Positions 32,945-41,947 of a stretch of 64,000 nucleotides of DNA are shown here, piece by piece (the stretch's first letter is position 1; every line of letters begins with the position of its first letter). A program made the translations under genes and the position numbers. The stretch spans positions 271,081 through 335,080 of the forward strand of contig NZ_JOHR01000002.1 in the NCBI RefSeq assembly GCF_000719775.1. Direction: 5' to 3'. Under the pieces are notes generated by a model that was given only the letters and a program-made list of their open reading frames with translations, had not been told where the DNA came from and searched no databases. The DNA comes from Streptomyces sp. NRRL F-5135. Lineage in GTDB: Bacteria > Actinomycetota > Actinomycetes > Streptomycetales > Streptomycetaceae.

Positions 32945-33697
32945 TCACACGACGCGGTGGGTCACTCGTTCGTCCGTGACCCGCTGTTCCAGCGCCTCCG
33001 GGGCCAGCTTCTCCAGGTTTCGGCAGAGCACCACGGACCCACCCGCCGCGAGCGGGGCGAACAGCCCGGCGGACAGTCCCTCCCAGCTCCGGTACGAGAG
33101 CCCCGACAGCAGCCGGGAACCGGGGGCGAGCCCGCGTTCCACGGCGTCCGCGCGTGCCCGGTCGACGAGTTGGGCCGCCGTCAGTTCCGTACCGCCGACG
33201 GAGAGGGCCGGCTCGTCCGGGTCGACGGGTGCGTACGGCGCGAAGCGGTCGCCCTGGCCGGGCACCTCCACCGCGTAGTCCGCGAAGCCCACGGGAGCCT
33301 CGGGGAACCGTCCGCCCAGCGGCCTGAGCGCGAGCGCCACCCGCTCGCCGCGGCACGCGCGCGCCGCGTCCAGGGTGTCAGGACCGCTGACGACGAGGTC
33401 GGCCGCGGCCGGGTCGCCGCCGATGTCCACGGCCACGCCGACCGAGGAACAGGCCAGCAGCCACACGGCGCTCTGCCAGTGCGCGGGCAGCAGCAGCGCG
33501 AGCCGGTCACCGGGCTCGGCGGACAGGTCTCCCTGGAGCAGGTTGGCGGTCTTGGCCACCCAATTGGCGAAGGTCGCCACGGACAATTCGACGCGCTCAC
33601 CGGTGGCATCGTCGTAGAAAGTGATCAAGGGGCGGGCCGGGTCCGCGGTGAGGGCGGATCGCAGCAGGTCGGCGGGGGTGCGGTCGGTGGCGTTCAC
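32945..33697 (-). CDS. TIGR03089 family protein
   Basis: A 250-aa actinobacterial protein that resembles the N-terminal part of AMP-binding (acyl-CoA synthetase) enzymes: RPLITFYDDATGERVELS, ANWVAKTANLLQGDL, GDRLALLLPAHWQSAVWLLAC, and APLAAGGSVVLC toward the end. It lacks the ATP-binding P-loop and the C-terminal domain, so adenylation is unlikely. Its role is unknown. Family length is near 240 aa, so it is complete. It sits upstream of the LCP block on the same strand and is divergent from the amidase. Confidence 0.85.
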   Translation of the reverse strand: MNATDRTPADLLRSALTADPARPLITFYDDATGERVELSVATFANWVAKTANLLQGDLSAEPGDRLALLLPAHWQSAVWLLACSSVGVAVDIGGDPAAADLVVSGPDTLDAARACRGERVALALRPLGGRFPEAPVGFADYAVEVPGQGDRFAPYAPVDPDEPALSVGGTELTAAQLVDRARADAVERGLAPGSRLLSGLSYRSWEGLSAGLFAPLAAGGSVVLCRNLEKLAPEALEQRVTDERVTHRVV

Positions 33698-33835
33698 GCG
33701 GGAAAGGGTACGTGGCGCGGGTGGCGGGCCGCCGCCGTACCGGTGACACGGTCCACTCGCCCGGCCGACGCACCGTCAGTTCTGTCGGCGGGTGCCCGAC
33801 GGGCGGGCCGGGGCCGTCGCCGCCAGGATCGGTCC

Positions 33836-35443
33836 ATGCGTTCTTCTCTCGTCTCCCCGATCGGTGTCGCGTGCGGTGCGGCGCTGGTCCTCCCCCTCTC
33901 TGTACCGCCGGGTGCCGCCGCCGCGCCGCGGGCCTCGTCCGCGTCCGCGGACGCCGCGCAGCTCACGCACACCTCGTCCCCGGCCCACCGCGTACGCCAG
34001 GGGCCCTCGGCCGTGCCGGGCTCCACCGAGTCGCTGCCGCTGCCGGAGCGCGCCTCGGACCGGTCGGCGGGCGGCGGCGCGGAACGGGGACTGGCCCGCC
34101 GCGCCGTCCACCCCTTCTCCCTCCTCGGAGTCGTCTGGGACGACGCCGACGAGGAACTGCGCGGCTCGGTCCGGGTCCGAACCCGGGCGCTCGGCTCGCA
34201 CGACTGGTCCGACTGGCGGGAACTGTCGGCACACGGCCATGAACACGGCGCCGACCGGGGCACCACGGAGCGCGACGCCGGGACCGTACGGGGCTTCACC
34301 GACCCGTTGTGGGTGGGCGAGTCGGACGGTGTGGAGATCCGCGTACGGGCCGTCGACGAGCCGGTCGGTACGGCGACGGAGGCCCCGGCCCGGGCGCTGC
34401 TGCCGCGCGGGCTGCGGCTGGAGCTGGTCGACCCGGGCGGTGACCCGGTGACGGACGGGCCGGCGCAGGCAGGGGCGGGGACGGCGGCCGGTGCGCAGAC
34501 CGTGGCGTCGGCCGGTTCGTCGTCGTCCGGGTCGGCGTCCGGCTCGTCCGCTGTGACGAGCGGGTTCACGACGGAGGCACCCGGGGCCCCGGGGACCGGT
34601 GCCGGCACCGGGACCGGAGCCGGGACCGGAACCGGTGCCGGTGCCGTCCAGCAGGCGGCCATGACCGTGGAGGAGGCGGCCAGTTCGGCGGTCAACGCGG
34701 AGTTCGCCGACCTCGGAGCCACCGAGATCACGGAGCTGTCGAAGGAGGAGACGGAGGAGAACCTCGCGGAGTACGGGGAGGAGACGGAGGCCGCCGAGGC
34801 GGCCGGGGCGCCCGGGGCGACGACGGGGAAGCCGTACATCGGCCCGCGCCCCCGCATCATCACCCGCCGGGGCTGGGGCGCGGACGAGCGGCTGCGCGAG
34901 AGGCAGTTCCGCTACACGAAGACGGTCAAGGCGGCCTTCGTCCACCACAGCGGTACGGGCAACAACTACACGTGCCGGCAGGCGCCCTCCGTCCTGCGCG
35001 GTATCTACCGCTACCACGTCAAGAGCAGCGGCTGGCGCGACATCGGCTACAACTTCGCCATCGACAAGTGCGGGAACATCTACGAAGGCCGCGCGGGTGG
35101 CGTGGCGAAGCCGGTGATGGGCGCCCATACCCTCGGTTTCAATTCCAGCAGCACGGGCATCGCCGTTCTCGGAAGCTACAACGCGACGAGGCCACCGGCG
35201 GCGGCGACGACCGCGCTCGCCCGGCTCACCGCGTGGAAGCTCGGTCTCGACGGCATCAACCCGCGCGGAAAGGTGCGGCTGACCTCCAAGGGGAGCAACA
35301 AGTACACGTACGGCAGGAAGGTCAGGCTCCATGCCATCTCCGGGCACCGGGACGGATACGTCACCGAGTGTCCCGGGCGTCGGCTCTACGCGAAGCTCGG
35401 CACGACACGGACCTCGTCGGCCCGTTACCAGGGCCGTCGCTGA
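33836..35443 (+). CDS. Secreted N-acetylmuramoyl-L-alanine amidase with PGRP domain
   Basis: A 535-aa exported cell-wall hydrolase. A Sec signal peptide (VSPIGVACGAALVLPLSV, cleaved near AAAAP) is followed by a beta-rich region (FSLLGVVWDDADEELRG) and a Gly/Thr repeat linker (34600-34650). The C-terminal PGRP/amidase_2 domain has RRGWGADERLR, zinc ligands in AFVHHSGTGNNYTC and ISGHRDGYVTECPGRRLY, and IGYNFAIDKCGNIYEGRAGG. ATG 33836 has AGGA seven bases upstream. Family members cut the glycan-peptide bond; the linker is longer than usual. Confidence 0.92.
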   Translation: MRSSLVSPIGVACGAALVLPLSVPPGAAAAPRASSASADAAQLTHTSSPAHRVRQGPSAVPGSTESLPLPERASDRSAGGGAERGLARRAVHPFSLLGVVWDDADEELRGSVRVRTRALGSHDWSDWRELSAHGHEHGADRGTTERDAGTVRGFTDPLWVGESDGVEIRVRAVDEPVGTATEAPARALLPRGLRLELVDPGGDPVTDGPAQAGAGTAAGAQTVASAGSSSSGSASGSSAVTSGFTTEAPGAPGTGAGTGTGAGTGTGAGAVQQAAMTVEEAASSAVNAEFADLGATEITELSKEETEENLAEYGEETEAAEAAGAPGATTGKPYIGPRPRIITRRGWGADERLRERQFRYTKTVKAAFVHHSGTGNNYTCRQAPSVLRGIYRYHVKSSGWRDIGYNFAIDKCGNIYEGRAGGVAKPVMGAHTLGFNSSSTGIAVLGSYNATRPPAAATTALARLTAWKLGLDGINPRGKVRLTSKGSNKYTYGRKVRLHAISGHRDGYVTECPGRRLYAKLGTTRTSSARYQGRR

Positions 35444-35615
35444 CCGGAGCGGTGCCGCCGGCCACGGTGATACGGCGCGGCGATACGTCGTGGTACGACA
35501 CGGTGTGCCGGGCGACCGTACGGGCTGCGAAGATCGGTCGGAAGCACGTACCTATGCATGGACGAATGTGCGTATGTATGAAGCGCCGGCCCCAGCAGGA
35601 AGCAGAGACGACACG

Positions 35616-36698
35616 GTGACAGAAGCGATTCTCCTGGTCGGCGGCAAGGGCACCCGGCTGCGGCCGCTCACGGTGCACACTCCCAAGCCGATGGTCCCCG
35701 CGGCCGGCGTGCCGTTCCTCACCCACCAGCTGGCACGGGCGCGCGCGGCGGGCGTCGAACACATCGTGCTCGCGACGTCGTACCTCGCCGAGGTCTTCGA
35801 ACCGTACTTCGGCGACGGCTCGTCGCTCGGCCTCCACCTGGAGTACGTCACCGAACGGGACCCGCTCGGCACCGGCGGCGCCATCCGGAACGTCGCCTCC
35901 CGGCTGCGCTCCGGCCCCGACGAACCGGTGCTCATCTTCAACGGTGACATCCTGACGGGACTCGACATCCAGGCGCTCGTGGCGACGCACACGGAGTCGG
36001 GCGCGGACGTCTCCCTGCACCTGACGCGGGTGCCCGACCCGAGGGCGTTCGGGCTGGTGCCGACGGACGCGGACGGGCGGGTGACGGCGTTCCTGGAGAA
36101 GCCGCAGACGCCCGAGGAGATAGTCACCGACCAGATCAACGCGGGGGCGTACGTGTTCCGGCGCTCGGTGATCGACTCGATCCCGGCGGGCCGCCCCGTC
36201 TCGGTGGAGCGGGAGACCTTCCCGGGCCTGCTGGCCGCCGGGGCGCACCTCCAGGGGATGGTGGACTCCACGTACTGGCTGGACCTGGGCACCCCGCAGG
36301 CGTTCGTACGGGGCTCCGCCGACCTGGTCCTGGGCCGCGCCCCGTCCCCGGCGGTCCCCGGCCCGTGCGGCGAGTACCTGGTGCTCCCCACGGCGAAGGT
36401 CGCGCCCGACGCGAAACTCACCGGCGGCACGGTGGTCGGCGAGGGCGCGCTGATCGCCGAGGGCGCCCGGGTGGCGGGCAGCACGGTCCTGGCGGGCGCG
36501 GTGGTGGAGCCGGGCGCTGTGGTCACGGACTCCCTGATCGGCGCGGGGGCCCGGGTGGGGGAGCGCGCGGTGCTGACGGGGGCGGTCGTCGGGGACGGGG
36601 CGGTGGTCGGCGCGGACAACGAACTGCGCGAGGGGGTACGGGTGTGGTGCGACGCGCGGCTGCCGGCGGGGGCGGTGCGTTTCTCCTCGGACGCGTAG
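35616..36698 (+). CDS. NDP-sugar pyrophosphorylase, probable mannose-1-phosphate guanylyltransferase
   Basis: A 360-aa nucleotidyltransferase. The N-terminal catalytic domain starts EAILLVGGKGTRLRPLT and contains PKPMVPAAGVPFL, the metal Asp in LIFNGDILTG, AFLEKPQTPEE and STYWLDLGTPQAF. The C-terminal third is a left-handed beta helix of hexapeptide repeats (VVGEGALIAEGARVAGSTV). This architecture matches bacterial GDP-mannose pyrophosphorylases of the RmlA/GlmU-like class. With manB and manA about 17-20 kb downstream it would complete GDP-mannose synthesis. GTG 35616 is used because the G-rich loop follows at once. Glucose-1-phosphate uridylyl/thymidylyl activity is an alternative. Confidence 0.88.
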   Translation: MTEAILLVGGKGTRLRPLTVHTPKPMVPAAGVPFLTHQLARARAAGVEHIVLATSYLAEVFEPYFGDGSSLGLHLEYVTERDPLGTGGAIRNVASRLRSGPDEPVLIFNGDILTGLDIQALVATHTESGADVSLHLTRVPDPRAFGLVPTDADGRVTAFLEKPQTPEEIVTDQINAGAYVFRRSVIDSIPAGRPVSVERETFPGLLAAGAHLQGMVDSTYWLDLGTPQAFVRGSADLVLGRAPSPAVPGPCGEYLVLPTAKVAPDAKLTGGTVVGEGALIAEGARVAGSTVLAGAVVEPGAVVTDSLIGAGARVGERAVLTGAVVGDGAVVGADNELREGVRVWCDARLPAGAVRFSSDA

Positions 36699-36709
36699 CC
36701 GCCTGCCGG

Positions 36710-36797
36710 TGGGGGTGCGGGGGCCGCTGCGCGGTGCGGGCGCGGGGTGCGGTGCTGCGCGGTGGTGGGTGCGGGGGCCGGGGCCTCCGGAGGTACA
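36710..36797 (+). repeat. Left arm of a long inverted repeat
   Basis: About 88 bp ending GCCGGGGCCTCCGGAGGTACA. It is inverted relative to 37318-37470, where part of the unit occurs twice. The arms enclose the broken anti-sigma gene. Confidence 0.65.
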
Positions 36798-36876
36798 TGT
36801 CCGGACGGCATGATTTACGACGCGCAAGAGGCATACGTCTGGATGCGGGCGGTCGTCGCGCGTCACAAATCACGCT

Positions 36877-37304
36877 TTAGTGTCCGGACACGCACCTCCT
36901 ACGACCCCGGCCCCCTCCCGCCGGTGGGCGAGTGCGGGCCGTTGGGCGACCACTGGCCACGACCGTGCCGACGCGGGGGCGCGTACACGGGCACCGTGAC
37001 GCAGACGGGCGTGCGGTGGCAGTGGCAGGTGTACGTGTACGTACCTCGGCCCGGAGCGAATCGGCACGAAGGGTGAGGGCGACCTGGAAGAGACGGTCGC
37101 GCAGGCAGCCGTGCAGCAGGGCGTTCGTGCCGAGTTCGCTGACCACGAGGACCACGGGCCGGACGAGTTCGGGGTACCCCACTCGCCGACGAGCCGTCCG
37201 GCGCGTTTGCGCGCGAGGGTGACGCTGCCGGTCACGGGCGTGTAGTTGAGCCGGTCCTCACGGAGAACGGGTTCGGGCCGATGCGCCTCTCGGGCTGCGG
37301 ACAT
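36877..37304 (-). pseudogene. Anti-sigma regulatory factor-like ATPase (HATPase_c), frameshifted
   Basis: From ATG 37304 (GGAGGT eight bases upstream) the frame reads AREAHRPEPVLRE... and TGSVTLARKRAGRLVGEWG, the N terminus of an RsbW-type ATP-binding protein. The next motif, YPELVRPVVLVVSELGTNALLHG (the N box), is in a neighbouring frame. Restoring one G in the GGGG run (C run on the plus strand, 37177-37180) joins them exactly. The C-terminal ATP-lid region is not recognisable in either frame. So the gene is broken, unless the missing base is a sequencing error. Intact relatives are about 130-150 aa. Confidence 0.65.
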
Positions 37305-37317
37305 GGACGCGCACCTC

Positions 37318-37470
37318 CATGTGTGTACCTCCGGAGGCCCCGGCCCCCCGCACCCACCCGGCCGGACCGCACCCCGCATGCCCTGCGCAGCGCCCCCGCA
37401 CCCACCACCGGGGAGTACCGCACCCCGCATGCCCCGCGCAGCGGCCCCCGCACCCGCCCCGCAGCGCCCC
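37318..37470 (-). repeat. Right arm of the inverted repeat, with internal tandem duplication
   Basis: On the minus strand it reads into the broken gene's ribosome binding site, ending GCCGGGGCCTCCGGAGGTACA as in the left arm. A unit of about 55 bp containing CCGCACCCCGCATGCCC and GCGCAGCG is present twice. Confidence 0.65.
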
Positions 37471-37523
37471 ACCCCCGCGTCATACCCTCAGAGGTGCCCC
37501 CGACCCCGACGAGGACCGCACCC

Positions 37524-38537
37524 GTGGCAGGCCGATTCACCCCGCGTCCCCGCACCGCACCCGGTGCCGTGGCCCGCACCGCGCCCGGTGCCGCGCCCCG
37601 CACCACACCCGGCGCGCGCGCCGGCACGCGGCGCTGGGCCACGCCCCCCGGCCCGTACGACCTCGGGCTCGTGCTCGGCCCGCTCCGCCGGGGCCCCGGC
37701 GACCCCACCTTCCGCGCGCTGCCCGACGGCACCGTACGACGGACCTGCCGGACGCCCGACGGGCCCTGTGCGCTGCGCCTCACCCCGTACGACGGGACCG
37801 TGACCGCCGAGGCGTGGGGCCCCGGCGCCGGGTGGCAGCTCGAGCGGCTGCCGGAGCTGCTCGGCGGCGCGGACGACCCCGACGCGTTCGCCCCGCGCCA
37901 CCGCCTCCTCGCCGCCGCCCAGCGCCGCCGCCCCGGCCTGCGGCTGTGCCGTACGGGGCTGGTCATGGAGTCGCTGATCCCGTCCGTCCTGGAGCAGAAG
38001 GTCACCACGGTCGAGGCGTACCGCGCCTGGCGGCTGCTCGTACGGAAGTACGGGGACCCCGCGCCCGGCCCCGCCCTCGACAGCGGGGAACAGCTGTACG
38101 TCGTGCCCGACGCGCGGACCTGGGCGCTGATTCCCTCCTGGGAGTGGCACAGGGCCGGCGTGGACGCCAAGCGCTCCGCCACGATCCTGCGCGCGGTACG
38201 CGTCGCCCGCCGGCTGGAGGAGGCGGCGGCGATGGAGCCCGAGCGGGCCGCCGCCCGGCTGGAACTGATCCCCGGCATCGGCCCCTGGACCGCCGCCGAG
38301 GTCGTACAGCGCTCCAACGGCGCCCCCGACGCCGTCACCGTCGGCGACCTCCACCTGCCCGGCATCGTCGGCCACGCGCTCGCGGGCGACCGGGACGCGG
38401 ACGACGCCGCGATGCTGGAACTGCTCGCCCCGTACGAGGGCCAGCGCCACCGGGCCACTCGCCTGATCCTGCTCAGCGGCCGCACCCCGCCCCGCCGCGC
38501 CCCGCGCATGCCGGTCCGGAACATCGCCCACCTGTAG
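37524..38537 (+). CDS. HhH-GPD DNA glycosylase (3-methyladenine glycosylase II/AlkA type)
   Basis: A 337-aa base-excision enzyme. The helix-hairpin-helix is LELIPGIGPWTAAEVVQRS and the catalytic Asp lies in VTVGDLHLPGIVGHAL, as in AlkA. Upstream, MESLIPSVLEQKVTTVEAYRAWRLLV is the family's first helix pair. It would remove alkylated purines from DNA. GTG 37524 has GAGGA upstream; the frame is open to 37281 but that part is repeat-derived Pro/Arg sequence. The first 35 residues are Pro/Ala/Gly-rich. No AdaA/Ogt gene is nearby. Confidence 0.88.
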   Translation: MAGRFTPRPRTAPGAVARTAPGAAPRTTPGARAGTRRWATPPGPYDLGLVLGPLRRGPGDPTFRALPDGTVRRTCRTPDGPCALRLTPYDGTVTAEAWGPGAGWQLERLPELLGGADDPDAFAPRHRLLAAAQRRRPGLRLCRTGLVMESLIPSVLEQKVTTVEAYRAWRLLVRKYGDPAPGPALDSGEQLYVVPDARTWALIPSWEWHRAGVDAKRSATILRAVRVARRLEEAAAMEPERAAARLELIPGIGPWTAAEVVQRSNGAPDAVTVGDLHLPGIVGHALAGDRDADDAAMLELLAPYEGQRHRATRLILLSGRTPPRRAPRMPVRNIAHL

Positions 38538-38691
38538 CGCCGATAACGCCCGCGACGCGGTTACGGCCGTCGACGGAGCGGTGCCGACCGCCCACCTCCA
38601 TGGGTGCGCGGCCAGGTACATGTGTCACGGCGGGCCCTCTTCGCAACCGCTGACGCAAGAGACGCCTCGCCGGCCGACGACCGTGGCCGCT

Positions 38692-39159
38692 TCAACGGAC
38701 CAGGGACGAGGCCCGGGACACGAACGCGTCGATCGCCTCCCGCGCGTGGGCGTCCAGCGTGTCCCGCTCCGCCTGGTCCTGAGCCGTCGACACGTCCCGC
38801 GTGCACGCGTACGCCCGCTCGGCCGCGAGGACCACGTCCCGGTCGTCGGTCAGCAGCTTGACGCGGTAGAGCACCTGCCGCGTCGCCGTGCGCAGCCGGT
38901 GCGCCTCGTCGCGCGCGGCGACGAAGGCGGCCCCGGCCGGGTCCTCCCGCATGCTGTACCAGCGGCCCGCCTGCCCGTGGCGGTAGTCCTCCACCGCCGC
39001 GGCGAACGAACTGTACGTGGCCATCCGCTCCTGCCGGAGCGCCTCCGACCGGGCGAACAGCTCACCGCGCCGGGCCGCGAGGCGCTGGAAGACGTGCGTC
39101 ATCACGGCACCCATGAGCGTGCCCCCGACCGCTACGACACTGGTCCATATGGCTTCCAC
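38692..39159 (-). CDS. Small membrane-anchored helical protein of unknown function
   Basis: 155 aa. One N-terminal membrane segment (AIWTSVVAVGGTLMGAVMTHVF) is followed by a long charged helical region, probably a coiled coil (QRLAARRGELFARSEALRQE; AARDEAHRLRTATRQVLYRVKLL). No catalytic motif. It is divergent from no gene and lies between the DNA glycosylase and fbiB, separated from fbiB by a strong hairpin. I know similar streptomycete proteins only as hypothetical. Confidence 0.75.
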   Translation of the reverse strand: MEAIWTSVVAVGGTLMGAVMTHVFQRLAARRGELFARSEALRQERMATYSSFAAAVEDYRHGQAGRWYSMREDPAGAAFVAARDEAHRLRTATRQVLYRVKLLTDDRDVVLAAERAYACTRDVSTAQDQAERDTLDAHAREAIDAFVSRASSLVR

Positions 39160-39222
39160 GGAGCCAGCTCACCACAGCGGACGGCCGCCGCGCCGCCGGC
39201 TTTCGGCGCGGGAACCGCCGGA

Positions 39223-39255
39223 CGCGTCGGCCGGGCGGCGTGCCCGGCCGACGCG
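39223..39255 (-). terminator. 14-bp perfect hairpin after fbiB
   Basis: CGCGTCGGCCGGGC (39223-39236) pairs perfectly with GCCCGGCCGACGCG (39242-39255) around GGCGT, about 105 bp past the fbiB stop. Confidence 0.75.
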
Positions 39256-39359
39256 CGGCCCTCGGCGGTACGGTGGCGCCCCGGCAGCCCGCCGTACCGA
39301 CGTCCCGGCACGCCCTGAACGTCCCGTCACGTCGCCGGGCCCCTTCCGCGCCGGAGGCG

Positions 39360-40853
39360 TCACCGCACCTCGACGAACGCCTCCGCCGCCCGCGCCGGCC
39401 GGTCCTTCGGCGGAGCCGCCGCGTGGCCGACCGCCACCGCGCCCATCGGGTCCCAGTCCGCCGGCAGGTCCAGCACGTCCCGCACGACGTCCCGGCAGAA
39501 CATCGTGGAGGAGACCCACGCCGAGCCGAGCCGTTCGCCCGCCAGCGCGACCAGGAAGTTCTGGACGCCCGCACCCGCCGCGACCACGAACATCTCGCGT
39601 TCCGCCGCGTCGCGGCGCGCGTCGCCGTAGGTGTGCGAGCCGTCCATGACCAGGCAGGGGACCACCAGGTACGGCGCGTTGCGCAGGACGTCCCCGCGCC
39701 GGACGCGGCGCGCGATCGACTCCTCCGACTTGCCGTCCCGGCGCAGGTCCGCCACCCACGCGTCGCGCATGGCGTCCAGCAGCCGCGTACGGGACTCGGC
39801 GGACTCCAGGAGGACGAACCGCCAGGGCGTCGTGTGGTGCGGGGCCGGGGCCGTGATCGCCGCCGCGACCGCGCGGCGGACCGCGCCGGGGTCGACCGGC
39901 TCGTCCGTGAACGCGCGGACGGTACGGCGTCCGGTGACCGCCTCCCGTACCGCCTCCGAGGTGCCGAGCCGGAACATGTCGTCCGCTGCGGACCGCACCA
40001 GGGCGCGGGCGCCGACGTCCGCCGCGCCCTCATCGTCCTTGCCGTCCCCGTCTCCGCCGTCGTCCCCGACCAGGTGCGCAAGGCCGCTGACCACCGCCAC
40101 CGGCAGCCCCTCCGCCTTGCCCTTCACCAGGTCGCCGGCCGCGGCCAGCTCGTCGGCCGTCGCGACGACGGTCGCGCTCAGCGGGTTCCCGTGCGCGTCC
40201 GTCCCGCCGCGCAGGTCCGCCAGGACCCGTACCCCGGCCGCGCCGATCGCCACGTCGGTCAGCCCGTTGCGCCACGGCCGCCCGAAGGTGTCCGTGACGA
40301 TCACCCCGACGTCGACCCCGAGGGCCTCCCGCAGGCCGGCCCGGATCGCCCGCGCCGAGGCGTCGGGGTCCTCGGGCAGCAGCAGGACGGTGCCGGGCGC
40401 GGTGTTGGAGGCGTCCACCCCGGCCGCCGCCATCACCAGGCCCTGGCGGTTCTCGACGATCCGGAGCGGGCCCCGCCGCGCCACGACCCGTACCGTCTCC
40501 GCGTCGATCGCCGCCTCGCGGTCGGCCGCCTCGACGATCCGGCCCTCGGCCTTGGAGACGATCTTCGAGGTGACGAGCAGTACGTCACCGTCCAGCAGGC
40601 CAGGACCGGCCGCCGCGATCAGCTTCGCGAGGTCGTCGCCCGGCCGGACCTCCGGCAGCCCCGGCAGCGCCCGCACGTGGTACGCGGACGAAGGCGACGC
40701 GGACGGGGCCGAGGACGGAGACGAGGACGGAGACGAGGACGGGACCGGAGGTACCGGCGCGGGCGGCGACGCCGGTGAGACCGACGAGGCCGACGAGGCC
40801 GACGAGGAGACCGGCGCGGCGGGCTGGGGCACGGAAGGCGGCGGCACCGTCAT
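39360..40853 (-). CDS. fbiB: Coenzyme F420-0:L-glutamate ligase FbiB (two-domain)
   Basis: A 497-aa enzyme that adds glutamates to F420-0. Residues about 65-300 are the CofE-type ligase domain ([54 protein letters not shown]). Residues about 330-495 are the nitroreductase-like FMN domain ([49 protein letters not shown]). The first 60 residues are an odd Ser/Pro/Ala-rich extension. The ATG overlaps the fbiA stop (ATGA), so the two are coupled. Confidence 0.93.
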   Translation of the reverse strand: MTVPPPSVPQPAAPVSSSASSASSVSPASPPAPVPPVPSSSPSSSPSSAPSASPSSAYHVRALPGLPEVRPGDDLAKLIAAAGPGLLDGDVLLVTSKIVSKAEGRIVEAADREAAIDAETVRVVARRGPLRIVENRQGLVMAAAGVDASNTAPGTVLLLPEDPDASARAIRAGLREALGVDVGVIVTDTFGRPWRNGLTDVAIGAAGVRVLADLRGGTDAHGNPLSATVVATADELAAAGDLVKGKAEGLPVAVVSGLAHLVGDDGGDGDGKDDEGAADVGARALVRSAADDMFRLGTSEAVREAVTGRRTVRAFTDEPVDPGAVRRAVAAAITAPAPHHTTPWRFVLLESAESRTRLLDAMRDAWVADLRRDGKSEESIARRVRRGDVLRNAPYLVVPCLVMDGSHTYGDARRDAAEREMFVVAAGAGVQNFLVALAGERLGSAWVSSTMFCRDVVRDVLDLPADWDPMGAVAVGHAAAPPKDRPARAAEAFVEVR

Positions 40854-41806
40854 GCCCGTACCTCCTCGGCCAGCGCCAGCGCCTCTCGGGCCATCCCGGC
40901 GGCGGCGTCCAGGTCCGTCATCATCAGCGGTACGGCCCGGCTGCGGATCCCCGCGCGCTCGATCTCCGCCACGGCGCCCGCGTCCACGGTGTCGACCAGC
41001 CAGCCGTCCAGCAGCCCGGAACCGTAGTGCAGCGCCACGGCCGAGGCCGTCGCCTCCACGCCGATCGCGGCGAGCACCTTGTCCGCCATCCCGCGCACGG
41101 GCGCGCCCCCGACGATGGGGGACAGCCCCACGACCGGCACGCCCGCGTCGGCGATGGCCTCCCGGATGCCCGGCACGGCCAGGATCGTGCCGATGCTGAC
41201 GACCGGGTTCGACGGCGGGAAGAGGATCACGTCGGCGGCGGCGACCGCCTCCAGCACCCCCGGCGCGGGCTTGGCCTGCTCGGCGCCCACCGGGACGATC
41301 GCCCGGGCGGCCAGGGAGGCCCGCATCCGCACCCAGTACTCCTGGAAGTGCACGGCCTTGCGCTCGCCGTCCACGTCGACCGCGACATGCGTCTCGACGC
41401 GGTCGTCGGACATCGGCAGCAGCCGTACGCCCGGCTTCCAGCGGGCGCAGAGCGCTTCGGTGACCGCGCTCAGCGGATAGCCGGCGCCGAGCATCTGCGT
41501 ACGGACGATATGGGTGGCGAAGTCGCGGTCGCCGAGGCCGAACCACTCGGGCCCGACACCGTACGCCGCGAGCTCCGCCTTGACCTGGAACGTCTCGTCG
41601 GTACGCCCCCAGCCCTGCTCCTCGTTGATGCCACCGCCGAGGGTGTACATCACGGTGTCGAGGTCGGGACAGACCTTCAGCCCGAACAGATGGATGTCGT
41701 CACCGGTGTTGCCGATCACCGTGACGTCCGCGTCCGGCGCGGCCCGCTTGAGGCCACGCAGGAAACGGGCGCCGCCGATACCGCCGGCCAGAACCACAAT
41801 GCGCAT
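40850..41806 (-). CDS. fbiA: 2-phospho-L-lactate transferase FbiA/CofD
   Basis: A 318-aa enzyme that joins the (phosphoenol)pyruvyl/lactyl-phospho group from the guanylyl donor to Fo, forming F420-0 or its dehydro form. The family N terminus is [19 protein letters not shown], followed by [46 protein letters not shown] and [20 protein letters not shown] with GLSPIVGG. It precedes fbiB in the operon and overlaps it. A pair of repeated hairpins lies just upstream of its start. Confidence 0.95.
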   Translation of the reverse strand: MRIVVLAGGIGGARFLRGLKRAAPDADVTVIGNTGDDIHLFGLKVCPDLDTVMYTLGGGINEEQGWGRTDETFQVKAELAAYGVGPEWFGLGDRDFATHIVRTQMLGAGYPLSAVTEALCARWKPGVRLLPMSDDRVETHVAVDVDGERKAVHFQEYWVRMRASLAARAIVPVGAEQAKPAPGVLEAVAAADVILFPPSNPVVSIGTILAVPGIREAIADAGVPVVGLSPIVGGAPVRGMADKVLAAIGVEATASAVALHYGSGLLDGWLVDTVDAGAVAEIERAGIRSRAVPLMMTDLDAAAGMAREALALAEEVRA

Positions 41807-41816
41807 AAAGACAGTC

Positions 41817-41905
41817 TGTCAGCCGGAGGCTGATCGTTGGGGGGCGGTGGTCGGGCGACGGGTGGGCCTGTCAGCCGGAGGCTGATCGTCGAGGGGCGGT
41901 GGTCG
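41817..41905. repeat. Direct repeat with hairpin, fbiA upstream region
   Basis: A unit of about 37 bp (41817-41853 and 41869-41905, period 52) each contains CAGCC-GGA-GGCTG, a short hairpin, followed by GGGGCGGTGGTCG. It begins 11 bp upstream of the fbiA ATG, between the cupin gene and fbiA. Confidence 0.75.
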
Positions 41906-41947
41906 TCGAGGGGGCGTGGTCGACAGGGGCCGACGGGCGGCCGGGTG

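Noticed and set aside
32690..33835. N-terminal extension of the amidase frame
   Set aside because: The signal peptide begins at ATG 33836 with a good SD; upstream residues are antisense to the TIGR03089 gene.
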